Part shown: in pieces, positions 1 through 11,541 of the stretch
How the letters are laid out: each line of letters starts with the position of its first letter
Numbering within the stretch: position 1 is the stretch's first letter
Assembly: GCA_037102815.1 (NCBI GenBank)
Contig: BTPP01000001.1
Location: 6,287,001 to 6,351,000 of the forward strand
Direction of reading: 5' to 3'
DNA length: 64,000 bases
Origin: Neurospora intermedia
Lineage: Eukaryota; Ascomycota; Sordariomycetes; Sordariales; Sordariaceae
Made by a program: the position numbers and the translations under genes
Notes under the pieces: generated by a model
The model's input: only the letters and a program-made list of their open reading frames with translations
What the model was told of the DNA's origin: nothing
Database searches by the model: none

Positions 1-2
1 TG

Positions 3-179
3 CAGTCCCTGCGCCCCGTCGGCGACTTGATCAGCAGCCGCACCGGCGCCGCCAGCGTCACAAATTGGATACCTCAAGTGGAAACCCTTGAAATGGATAT
101 CAAAAAGATTAAAATGATGGAGCAATGGAGAACCGCTAGACACGACAACAGCCAGACAGACGGCAACAAGTGTCGCTGA
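3..179 (+). CDS. possible 3' end of a gene cut by the window edge
   Basis: An open frame runs from the left edge to a TGA at 177-179 (58 codons). Its first 20 codons nearly all end in C or G, as in the certain genes of this window; the rest is less biased. The reverse strand is also open here and could be read as Ala/Gly-rich, so the strand is not settled. No domain can be recognised from so short a piece. Best read as the C-terminus of a protein whose body lies outside the window. Confidence 0.35.
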   Translation, partial: QSLRPVGDLISSRTGAASVTNWIPQVETLEMDIKKIKMMEQWRTARHDNSQTDGNKCR

Positions 180-3100
180 TTGTGTACATGGCAGAATCCA
201 TAGTATTGATCCAAGTTCCAGCAGCATCGCGACTTTTCGCTTCTTCGTTTTCGCTCTCGCTGATTGCGACTGATTGATACGTTTCTCGCGGGTTGACGTC
301 GGGCATGGAACCGCCAACGTGCTTGGCCGTTTACAAGGCCACTGCAACCATTGAATTTGCTTTGGTCTTGGCATCAACTCACTTCTCTTCCTCTGCCCGT
401 CATTGATTCGAAATACACTTTTCCACCGGAGCCGTCTCACGGACCACCCTTCGCGAGCCCTCGCCCCTATCATCGGAGACGCCTCCAAGATGGGAATGGG
501 CGCATGGAGACGCAGAGGAGAGATCAACCACTCTCACTTCTTTCTCCAGTTCGTTGGCTTTTTCCATCCCCCCCAAAATCCATAACTTCGGGTAGCACCA
601 CGGCACCACCATCTCCAGCACCAATTAGTTTAGATTACACTGCATAAAAAGTTGTGCACCAGCACTGCACCGAGAGAAAGGACACCACCAAAGATGAGCC
701 AAGGAACGTCTTGCCGAGTACGGAGTTCTGTTTCTTCCTCTTTTTGTGGAAACTGCCACATCTCAATCGTGTCCATCCATCCATCTCGTGAGACCGAAAT
801 CCTTCGCTGTGTTTCTGTAACCGAACCGAACTGAACCGATGCCATGTCCTTGTCTTGCCCTATCACGCGAGCTTTGATGTCGACATCTGTCTACAGTGCT
901 ACAGTGCTACAGTGCCATCATACACCACCACCATGCCAGTATAATTTTAGGGAGAACAATGGATGGGAGCGAGTGATAGCATGACAGGTTCATCACAACT
1001 TCTCCAAGCACTTGCTTGTCTCCTGGCTCTCCCGGCCCGGCATCCCACAAGATCACATCTACATTGTAGTGTAGTGTAGGGAACAGATTTTAGGGGTCCT
1101 TCTCTTATCTTTCTTATACCCTGGGGGAATTGAGATGTTGACGGGCGAAACCTCCGGCTCGGCCCAATCTCTGCGACATCACCAAAACCAAAAATAAAAT
1201 AAAAAATAAGATGAACGACGACAGCCCGTCCGTCACCCTTCTCCTACGAAAGCACAAGTTCCCCCCCTGGTGAGATGAGCAGTGACTTCATCAAATCTCT
1301 GACATGATATGCTCGTCTGTACACTACACTACTTCTCGTCAACAGGTAGCTTCTTCATCGTGGTGGTTCCTGAATTGGCAAACACGACCTCTCCCACTTT
1401 CCCAGATGCTGCAATACACTACTCTCGGGGAGTTTAACAGGCATCTCAGGGGCAACTTATCAAGGTCCAGACACGCCTGAAAAGATCGATGCCAAGGACA
1501 AGAAAATAAATAGCTGGAATTTTGCAAAACCCACCAACAACACTCCGAAATCGCAAGCATGAACCATGTGATTATCCAACATCAACAACAACAACATCAA
1601 CATTCTCCCTCCTTCCCAGCTAGTGTACCCGTCAATGGCGACATGGCAATCAGTCTTCGAGGTCTAGACCCGGCCCTACATTCTCTGAAGCCAGACACTC
1701 TTTAGACATCTGGTCTACACTAGTATAGTGTAGTTCGTCATTGTCTTTTCCTCGACATTTCGAGCACACATCGGAGTCACATGTCCGATAGGGGGGGCAA
1801 AATATGGTTCAAATTTCAACTTCTTCTTGGCTCTCCCGCTAGGACTTGGGGACCGTACCGAGATGCGCGCTTCGTCCCGCCACTAAGTCTACAACGTTTA
1901 CATACTGATGATTTCTCTCTCTCTCAAATCCGTCGGCAGTAGTGTAGTGTAGTGTATGTATGACCTCATGACGCATCGTTAATGCTACAACACAAAGTAC
2001 CATCGCATGAGTTCTCAAATCTCAAATTAAACAGACTTTCCATCCATATTATACAGACTTCGACAGGTACGGAACATTGAACCTTTTTGAAATCCAGCCC
2101 CCGCAGCCAAGCCGAACAGCACAGACATATATGTACGCACTTATCAAGTTCGTTGTATACTCCGATAGACGACGACCGTTTTGGAGACATTCATTATACT
2201 TAACTCCGGCGGCCCTTTACAAACTTGTGAGATTTTCGCACAAACGCTGCCCAGCAAACTAACTAACTAGCTAGCTAGTCTAGTTTCTGGCTTTCCAACT
2301 ACACTAAAAAGTGTAAGCGCTTGACCGAGAGACAGATAGACAGAGAGATAGATGATTTACCAGCCAGAACTCCCAGAATATTCCTGATAATGTGCAGGAC
2401 GCTACTACTGAACTGAACATAAACTACCATCGGTTGTCATTATATCAGATCTTCAACACTATTGTTGTCTAGTGATTAGTGTCGTGTAGTGTAGTGACTG
2501 TCTCATCTCATCTCATCATTTCATGCAGCGGCTAGCCATCCATCCAGCCGTCCATCCAGCTGTGACTTGCTTTGATTACTTAGAAATAAGACGTTTGGAA
2601 AATGAAAAAACATAACTGGACTTTATTGATACAGTCGAACCGTACTCTTTTCCTCTGTACTGTAACCTTCTACCGTCGTTCCCTCACGGTTTCACATCGC
2701 TCATCTTTCTTCAAATCCAGGTGAGAATACCCATGATCTCTCCAAGTTAGTTGAACTTTAGGTAGGTAAATAACTCTTTCAGCGCGGGCATAAATAAAGC
2801 AGGGTTGAAGCTGTGAAGAAGAAGCATTAAAGAAGCATGTATGCATAGTTGATCGTCGCCCTTACTCACCTAATTTCCAGTTTCGAGAGAGAAGGTCGAG
2901 TGAACAAGCTCATAAACTACGGGCAACCACAACCTCAACCACACCACAACACATGACCAGCTGACCGTTTTAAAGTTCCAAGGTCAATCCAGTGACGAAC
3001 CGGCAAGGTGATCGTTCACCTTTGTCATACCAGTGGTCGGTCACCTTCACCACACTACACACCTTGACCAAACCTTCACTACACACCTTCACCATTTCTT

Positions 3101-4257
3101 CAACGGTACCAGAAGGTAAGGAAGGCAGGGAATTTTTCCGTCATCGCTGAGATTACCTTTGTCTGCCTACCCTAACTCCTGTTCACAGCTATCACCCTAC
3201 CTACGAACTATCACACCACGAACTACCAAACCACCAAGTCCCACTCGCATCAAGTCACTCAGTCCTGTTATTTCCATTCATCCATCCCCATCAATCATAA
3301 ACCGGCATTATCCGGCATTGTCTGTGTTTGGGCATGGCATGCTTTTCACCATGAGAGAGATAAAAAAAAAAAAAAATTCAAGTTCTGAAACCTAAGAATC
3401 CAAGCTAGCTAGCCGCTGATCCCCCGCATCTTGTCTCGTCTCGGTATTTCGCGGGTTGTTTTGTGTTTTATGTGTTGGAAATACCCGCCCAGCCCACGAA
3501 CAATACCGGTTTGTGTGTAGTATCCCCCTCCGAGTACCCGAGTAAGACACTTGCTAAACCCCATTTTGAATGCCGAGATCATGATTCTTGATAACATATA
3601 AGTTATAAGTTAGAAATGCGGAGGGGAGGCAAAAACAAAACTTGTTAGCATTCAATTAGATAGATTCATACAGAGCTCTACTCATCTTGAATCCCGTCAT
3701 CGACAAGAACTTGTCAACTTGAATTGTTTGGGACATGTTGGCTAGAGGTCTCGGACTAACAAACAACGAAACCTGTATCGAACTATAGTGTACATGTAGC
3801 GCAGAGTAGCAGCCTACCATGAACCGTGAGGGGTCAATGACTCGTGAAATTTGTAAAGTTGATCTTCATCCCCAAGCAAATGACATTGCTTGGCGGTGGA
3901 AGTGAGAGAGTATGGATGGCTTACGTGAATCGTGTTTCACGAGAATTTGCCGCCGGTCAGCACCGGGTTTGGCGATTTTGGAAAGGTAATCAATCACAAG
4001 AAAAGATGGACAGCGTAGAGTCTCATATGAAAAAGGAAGATCAGATTACGATTGAGGTATCACATGAACGAAACGCCGAGTAATGCTTTTTTGCTCAAGA
4101 CAGAAGAAAGTTGATTGGCTTTTAGATGAACCCTTTTGAGAGACCATGTCATTCCCATGACCCAGATGATTTCGCACCCATGCGCATCGAATGAACAGAA
4201 CCTATTTTCTCCCAAAAAGTTGTTCAACCCCTAGCAAAGTCCATGACAACTTCCAAT
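180..4257. other. 4.1-kb gene-free stretch with short repeated TGTAGTG motifs
   Basis: No frame longer than about 100 codons with convincing codon use is present. Short repeats of the type TGTAGTGTAG, or the reverse complement, occur near 895-910, 1065-1080, 1321-1332, 1718-1736, 1940-1958 and 2476-2496. A run of 14 A lies near 3362-3375. Could be long untranslated regions, a non-coding transcript or plain intergenic DNA; the sequence does not decide. Confidence 0.6.
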
Positions 4258-5436
4258 TTACTCGGAGCGGAGAGCGGCAATGCGCTCCTGGACACCAGCA
4301 GCGCGCTGCTCGCGGGTGAGCTTGGACTTCTTGAACTTGAGGGACTCGGCCTTCCACTCCTCCTTGGTCTTCTTGGGAGCCTCGGACTCGGCCTTCTTGA
4401 AGGGGTCCTCGCGGATGGCGGCGTGGGCCTCGGCGTACATGTCCTCAAGGCCATCAGCCTCAAGATCGTCCTCAATGTAGCGGTTGAACTGGGACTTGTA
4501 GCGCTCCTCATCGTCGTCGGCGAGGGTCTCCATGTACTCAGCGACGTGACCGCCGAAGATGTACTTCTTGAGGGTCTCGGCATCGAGCTCCTCGGACTCC
4601 ATGTCGTAACCGGGGAAACGGTTCTCGGAGTGGGGGATGAAGATACCGCCGTCGGAGGCACCCTTCATGGCACCGAAGACACGGGCACCGGTGGAGGTGC
4701 GGGCAAGACCGACATCAAGGAAGGCCTTGAAGGGGCGGCGCTCGCCATCGTCGGTCTCGGCGGCCTCGGTGAGCTTGTACTCACCATCAGCCTCCTCAAC
4801 ACCCTTGAAGGTCTCGTCGAGGCCGAGCTTCTTGAGGACACGGCGGGCGAGGAGGAGACCGGTGGCGTAGGCAGCAGCCCAGTTGGTGAGACCGTGCTCA
4901 ATGCCGTAGGCCTTGAGCTCGTGGGAGTAGGCGGAGGCGAAGACCTTGTCGCCGGTGATCTCGGAGCTCACAATCTGGAGGATGATGTCGCGGTTGGTGA
5001 AGCGGACAACCAGGCGGTACTTGGGAGCATTGTACTTGTTCTTGGCCTGGGTGATGAGGCGCTTGCGGGCATAGTAGTCGGTCTTGCCCTCTCTTCTGCG
5101 CTTGTACTTGGTCTGGAAGCGACTGTTGGGCGGATTGAATGTTAGCGAACCCCGAGTTCCTATTGATTTTTCTCGGATTCTCAAAAGAGGACATCTGCTT
5201 ACCTGTAGTACGCGCTGTTCTTGACAAGCTTGTGGAAGGCCTGACAATCAAAATCCCCGAGTCAGCAATTATCGCTTCAGAATATTTCCTCCTCTCCGAA
5301 GCATCTTGCGTTGACTCTCTTTCTCCTCAACATTTCCCCCAGATTTTCCCTCTGGAATGGTGTGTGATTTAAACGTAGCCGCTGGTCGCTCATTGCTGAA
5401 CGGCCGCGACACACGTATAGGTCGTCAACTTACCAT
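4258..5436 (-). CDS. rpl5: 60S ribosomal protein L5 (uL18)
   Basis: Component of the large ribosomal subunit that binds 5S rRNA and enters pre-60S particles with L11. Three exons on the minus strand: 5436-5434, 5240-5203 and 5122-4258, giving 301 residues, the usual size for the family. Exon 1 holds only the ATG, followed at once by GTAAGT. The N-terminus reads [12 protein letters not shown] and then [20 protein letters not shown], the conserved L5 opening; the rest keeps the L18p/L5e core and a basic C-terminal tail rich in Lys and Arg. Strong C-ending codon bias fits very high expression. It is divergent from the HAD gene, with 478 bp between the two starts. Identity is essentially certain; the single-codon first exon is inferred from the splice signals. 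Confidence 0.96.
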
Positions 5437-5914
5437 TTTGACTACTTTTGCTGGGTGCACTCAACAAACGGTCTTGAGACGGGCTGGGTTGTCAGAAGGG
5501 AAATTTCGAGATCGCGAACAAACTTTGGTGGGCAGGAATTTCGCACTACAATCCCCACAACCCTAAGAGCAAGAGCGCGCCTGATTGGTCGGCCGACCGC
5601 TGGGTTGTCAACTCAGGTTGGCGACGACCAATTCACCCATGCTTGCTTTGCCGTGGCGCCACGGTGGGCGACGAGCGCCAAGAGTACCATTCAAGCGGCA
5701 GGCAATTGTGGGCTCTGCCAGTGGCATTGTTAGTCTCGGGCTTCAGTAGCCGTCGACCTCTGGCAATCACTGTCCCGAACCGAGGTCTATGTCTATGGTA
5801 CCATTCACTTCACTAATCACTTCCTGGTGCCAATGTGCGGAGATCAAATCAATGTTGTCGATAGATGAATCCAAACATCCTTATACCCCCAAAGTCCCAT
5901 GACATTATAGTGTG
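5437..5914. promoter_or_regulatory. divergent promoter region rpl5 / HAD gene
   Basis: Start codons of two oppositely transcribed genes face each other across 478 bp, so both promoters and 5' leaders must lie here. No TATA element or named factor site could be assigned with confidence. Confidence 0.5.
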
Positions 5915-6997
5915 ATGCTTCCTGAAGAGTTTCCCCCTGAATACATTCTAGAAGCCATCGACCACATGGCGCCAACCGTTCTCAAAGGGAAGAGGTCCTC
6001 CGGGTCCCCCAAGCCCAAAGTCATCCTCTTTGACATTGGCGGCGTCTGTGTAAGTCAACATCACCACTTCACTTATACACCCTTCACTTAACAACACCTA
6101 CACCAACACAACCAACTAACACAAACCCAGGTCATCTCCCCCTTCCAAGCCATCCTCAACTACGAACTCCGCCACTCCATTCCCCCAGGCTGGATCAACC
6201 ACTCCATCTCGCGCTCCGCCCCTTCAGGCTTCTGGCACCGTCTCGAAACCGGTTCCATTCCCATGGACGCTGCCTTCTTCGCCGGCTTCAATCGTGACCT
6301 ACACAACCAATCCCTCTGGGAATCCTTCTACCGGCAACAAGCCAAAAAGCATCACCACCCCTCATCATTATCATCATCTTCTGGTTCTTCTTCTGGTGGC
6401 TCTGATGATGAACTACTACCAATCCCGCCCATCCCCCAAATCGACGGCGAGTGGCTATTCCACGACATGATGGAGCACGCTAGATCCCCAGACCCCTGGA
6501 TGTTTCCCGCCCTCCAAAAACTCAAGGAAGACGGCCGGTTCGTCGTCGCGGCGCTGAGCAACACGGTGATCTGGCCCGAGGGGCACAAGTGGGCGGAGAA
6601 GGGGGACTTCTTCAGCGATCCGTTGCGACAGCTCTTTGATGTTTTCATTTCGTCGGCGCACGTGGGGTTGAGGAAGCCGGATCCGAGGATCTATCAGTTG
6701 GCGCTGGAAAAGGTGGATGAGTTTGCGAGGGCAAATGCGAACTCCGAAAGGGGAAAGAGGGGCGGTTGGGGAGAAGGGGTGAGGCCGGAGGATGTTGTGT
6801 TTCTGGATGATATTGGGGAGAATCTAAAGGCGGCGAGGAAGGCGGGGTTTAGGACTATCAAGGTTGGGTTGGGAAAGGCGTTTGAGGCGGTTGATGAGCT
6901 GGAGAACGTGACGGGGTTGAAGTTGGCTGGGGATCACCCGAGGATTGCGGTGAAGCCGGACTTTAGTGCTGCGAAGGAGGCGAAGGCTAAGTTGTGA
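5915..6997 (+). CDS. HAD-superfamily hydrolase (phosphatase-like)
   Basis: Two exons, 5915-6049 and 6131-6997, 333 residues. An in-frame ATG at 5966 is an alternative start. HAD motif I reads VILFDIGGV (nucleophile Asp near residue 40); motif II is the Ser of LSNTV near 187; motif III is the Lys of RKPDPR near 227; motif IV is the DD of FLDDIGENL near 270. This is the arrangement of the epoxide-hydrolase-N-domain/ACAD10-like branch of HAD proteins. The position two after the nucleophile, Asp in most HAD phosphatases, is Gly. A Ser-rich, low-complexity insert (about residues 110-130) lies in the cap region. Substrate cannot be predicted; a small phosphate ester is likely for the family. Confidence 0.85.
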
Positions 6998-8507
6998 TGG
7001 TGTTGATGATTTACATGAGGTGTTATGTGTATGAGTTCAGATGATGAGATGAAGAAGAATTTATCTATTTTCTTGATTCTTGTGTGAAGTCCTGGACACT
7101 CTAGTGATGTAGTCGGTGTGCTTACATCTATGATCACTGCGAAGAACGTGTCAGACCGTTGTCAGCGACATCTATACGCTCCTGGGTCCAGCCCAGACAC
7201 TGTCCTGTCGTTCCCACTAGAGATAGGTACCTCCTGGCACTTTACACTTCGGAAATCATGCCCTTGCGATATGATACTTGTGATGCACATATGTATATTT
7301 ACTACTTATCCAATGAGATTAAATCGACCTTTGTCATACATCTCATGACCATAACCGCCAAGATCCATAGATGCCCAAAACGATGTAGAGCGGCCAGCTC
7401 AAAAGTGGTCAAGGGATATATAACTTCTACTTGTCTAACGTAGTTCATACACCTTCTTGAGATTCACGTTTCATACACATAACCCCTTTTAACTTATTCG
7501 TCTCAATTCCTCATCTTCTAGACTGCCGTCTCTCCTTTTCAAGTTGTGTTTTTATGTTGTCTAAGTAGGTATCATCCATTCACCTCTCAGCCCACCAACT
7601 TCACCCTAACTAAGACCAAGACCAAGATTCTGTCCTCTTCATTCCATCAAACCATCCATCATCTCTTTCCTTTACCCTCCTTAACAAAATGCCCTGAACT
7701 TTCCCCAAATCTCCTGTAGCTGTGATCGCGTTTCCCCTTTCAAGCTTTGAGTTCAGCTATCACTCTTTCTTCCAAAAGACCATCTCATCTTCCAAGCCAC
7801 AGTGGTAACCGCTAGATGTTTGTTGGTATTCATTCGCTATTATATAGAAGAGAAGCCTCATGTCTCCACATCTTATCTAGCATTCCAGTCAGGCATCTGG
7901 AGTGCGGATGAGCTCGACCATCTATGTGAGAGTTCCAGATATCGGTGAGGTATGGTGTATAGAGGGTTGATGAATTCATGTTTTAATGGTGCAGTCAGTC
8001 AAATTGAAGTGGTTGACAGGCAGTGCTGAACGATATGATAGCATGAGAAAAGCTTCGTCTCATCTTAACTCATCACCTCATCAAGACCACCCGAAGTGTT
8101 CCCGGTCTGCTTTCTTTTACCGCCCACCCAGCTGTCTCAGGTGGTTGTATCCTCATGAGTGGCAGTCATGAAGATGGTGGACAGGGATCCGGGTTCATGT
8201 ACCGAATGCCCTTGGCTCCAGGCAATGTTCAACCCTGCCTAACCGTTGAAGCAATGTCCTTGAAGCATCGGCGCCCATACACCGACTCAAATGTGGCCTG
8301 TCATGCCACCGTCGCTCTTCTCTCTTGATTTTCGCTGTAGTTGTAACGTTTCTTGAACATCGTCATCTTCATAACGCGTCCGTTCCCATTTGCTTTTGTA
8401 CGCCGAGATGTTGGTATCTCCCAAAGCGCCACATGGTTGGAGAGATCGCTGAGCCGATTCAAGTATGGCTATGCAACCCCTCCACAAACTCTATTCCGTG
8501 AAACCCC
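6998..8507. other. convergent intergenic region
   Basis: Lies between the 3' ends of the HAD gene and the deubiquitinase gene. Small frames (up to 94 codons) show no coding bias. Presumably two 3' UTRs and spacer; nothing else seen. Confidence 0.6.
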
Positions 8508-11500
8508 TCAGATACGCTGGTAGAACAACAGGTAAGCGACCTTGTTGTCCTTGAAGCTATCATTATGTTGCTTGGCGGCAGCCTTCAAGCTGCCACTGCC
8601 GCTAGGAGCAGCAAGACCGGCACCGTTGACGACGCTGCTCCACTTCTTGCCGCTCGCAGTAGCCTGCTTCCAGCCCTCGTCATCACCAGTATCATCATCG
8701 TTCATGGCGCCGAACCGGTTGCTAGCTGCTGCCGAGCTGCCGTTCTCCCTGCGGTCACCAACGGCGCCCTTGGATGGCTTCTCCTCTGCGCCAGCCTCAG
8801 CGACGTCCTCAGGGCGCACACGGCGAATGACGGTATCATCAATGCGAACCCATTCACGGCCGTCCTGGCGACGAACATCAACTGTATAATGTCCGCCGCT
8901 GGCGTTCTTTCCGTGATGATAGACAACCGTGATGAGACGATACTTGAGAAGATCGGCATTCTCAGCATGAGTGGTGTTACGCTTCTGCCGAGAAACGACC
9001 TCGCGGGGGATTTCGAGCTCCAAGGGATATCCGACCTTCTTCCAAATCTTGATGGTACCATGGCCTTCAGCATCGAACTGGAAGCGTTTAAGATGCAAAA
9101 TGAGAACTGGAGGCAGAGACTCGATGAACACCTGCTTGGTAGCCTTTGCGTCCTTGCCATGGGGTGAATTGAAATCTCCGTGAATCGTCTCTGGGCGAGT
9201 AAGACCCCTCAAAGCATCAACAATGTTACGAACCTCGGGAGCACCAATATCGAGCTGAAGGGGCTGATAGGGCTCCAGGGTAACGGAGCTTTTGAGGCCA
9301 GGAATGCGGAGTTCAGAGCGGAGTTGACCACCGAAAATCCTTGTAATGGGAGAGATCGAAGAGGAATAACCAGAAGTACGAGTAATTGCAGCCTTTTGAC
9401 GGGGTCCAACCTCAAGCCAGTCATCACCAGTGTTGGACGCCGTAGGCGAGGGCAAGGACGAGTTGGGCGCAGTTGAAGTAGTCGAAACCGGGAGAGTGCT
9501 CATGACATGAGTGCATTCATCGTGGAGACCTTCAAGGAGGAAACCGAGGAACTCCTCGGCATCCTGTTGATGACCACGGCGCATGCTTGCGAAACGAGGG
9601 AGCTTTCTGATAGCGTCATAGACAAACTCGGGAGTGAAGGCTTCACCGTACTGCTCGAGTTCCTCGCTCTTGAGCCGCCTCTTGAGTTGGTCAATAGATA
9701 CAGCAGAATCAATTACCTTGAACTCGCGCATGAACATGATCATGGCATCGAGGAGAGGAGTCTCGCTGTTGAAGCTGTGGACAGCCTTCTTGCTGACTTG
9801 ATCCAAGAAGTCATAGAAAGGAATGCAGTTAACCAAAACTTGAAGAATCTGGTGAAAGTGTTAGTCTTGTACGTTTCAACCCCACAGGGTTGGAGCCACT
9901 TACAGAGTTCATATAGCACATGTTACCAGTGTTAACAAGGCCGCGGGGCTCCAAGAAAGCAATCTTCTCAGCGGTCCCGACCCGGTAGGACTGAACAGCC
10001 TCGGCCATGGAGGTTGCCTTAGACTGAGCAAAGCCAGTGGCAACCCCAGCAGCGGCTCCTGAAGCATCCGCGACGGTGTTGCCGTTGACAGTGGTCTGGG
10101 AAGCAGAGGCAGCAGCGGCAGCAACGGCAGCGGCGTTAACAGGTGCGGCAGGCTTGGTGAACAAGTTGGCCCAAGACTTAGGCTTGACAGGTGCGGGCGC
10201 GGGAGCAGCTTGCGCAGCCGGAGCCGAAGACTCGGGCGTCGAAGCAGTTGAATCCTTGACAGTAGTTTCGGAAGTTTCCTCAGCAGCAGGGGCAGAACCA
10301 GCAGGCTTGGTCTCAGTAGACGGCTTCTCCTCGCTAGTCGCGAGCTTGTCCTTGGGAGCAGGCTTCGGCAAAACAGGAACCACAGGGACGGCAGGGACAG
10401 CGGGAACGGGGACACGAGTAGCTTGCTTCGCGGGCTGAGCCGGAGAAGCCGTGATGGACTCGGAAACCTGGAGCTGCTGGGATGGGATGGAGCCAGTCGG
10501 CGAAGTCGACGGGGTGTCCACAGAAGGAAGCTCTTGAGTCGAAGGAGTTTCAGACCGGGGAGGAAGAATCTCAAGCTTAGGCGTGCCCTTGGGAGTAGAG
10601 ACAGCCGCATCTTCCTGAACATTTTCCGTGGGAGCACTTTCTACTGGAGCAGCTTCATATTGTTGGCCAGGAGCAGTAGGAAGGCTGACACTTTCCGAGG
10701 CAGCAGAAGGAGCTTGCCGGCGTCTCCTAAGCTTTGTGCGAGCCGGAAACGGGGTATCAGGATGCGAAAACCATGGGAGAGAGAACGGCGGTTTGTCAGA
10801 CTTTTGCGGCGAAGCGAAGTGCGAGTATACGGCCTCAGCCTGCGCGGGCTGTTTGGCCTCCTCAGCCACCGGCTCCTCCACCACCACCTGTTGCTGAATC
10901 TCGGGCTCGGGCTCAGGCTGAACCTGAACTTGAGGCTGCGACTGGATCTGTGCCTGGGGAGGGACGATCGGTGGCATCTGCTGAGCCGGCGGAGTCATAG
11001 GGGTCGGGACGACGTGAGAGTGTGTCGACGAGGGAGTGTGGGGAGCAGGAACCGGGACGAGCGCTGGCGGAGGCATGGGGGGAGCCTGGTACGGGGTCGA
11101 GACGATGGGAGACTGGGGAGGAGCCGGTCGAGCGTAGGGATTCTGAGCTACCATGGGCATGTAGTGCTGCATGGCCGGGGGCGATCGAGCGTAGGTGGCG
11201 GCTGGCGGAGCGTATTGCGGCATGCCGTAGGGGTTCATGGTGGCGGCGTTCTGGTAGGCAGGGGGGGCATAGTAGCCAGGGGGAACACCGTAAGGCTGTG
11301 GCATGTAGTTGGCGGCATACATGGGTTGGTGCGCGACATGAGGCTGGTGATACTGCCCATGGTGGTGGTGGTGGTGGGCGCCAGGATTGTAGTGGTTGTG
11401 GTGAGGCCGTCCGCGACGGGGACCGTGGCCCTGACCGAGATGGCCCTGGCCACCAGGGCCTCCATTCATCCTGGGGATTCCCATATCGGCATTACCCTGC

Positions 11501-11541
11501 ATTGGCTGCCCAGCCGGCAGATGCCCGGTGCTGTTCATCAT
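8508..11541 (-). CDS. ubp3: ubiquitin carboxyl-terminal hydrolase, Ubp3/USP10 type
   Basis: Cysteine protease of the USP family that removes ubiquitin from proteins; the yeast homologue Ubp3 works with Bre5 in vesicle traffic and ribophagy. Two exons, 11541-9904 and 9848-8508, 992 residues. The Cys box GLVNTGNMCYMNS ends exon 1 (catalytic Cys about residue 542) and continues after a 55-nt intron as ILQVL. The QQDAEEF motif follows, then the His box with GGHYTV (about residue 870) and the downstream RIDD. The first 540 residues are low-complexity, His-, Pro-, Gln- and Ala-rich. The frame stays open upstream to an ATG at 11925, but that part looks non-coding; the double ATG at 11541-11536 is the preferred start. 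Confidence 0.9.

Noticed and set aside
4243-5145. 300-codon frame on the plus strand across rpl5
   Set aside because: Antisense shadow of the strongly biased rpl5 gene (Leu/Gly/Val-rich).
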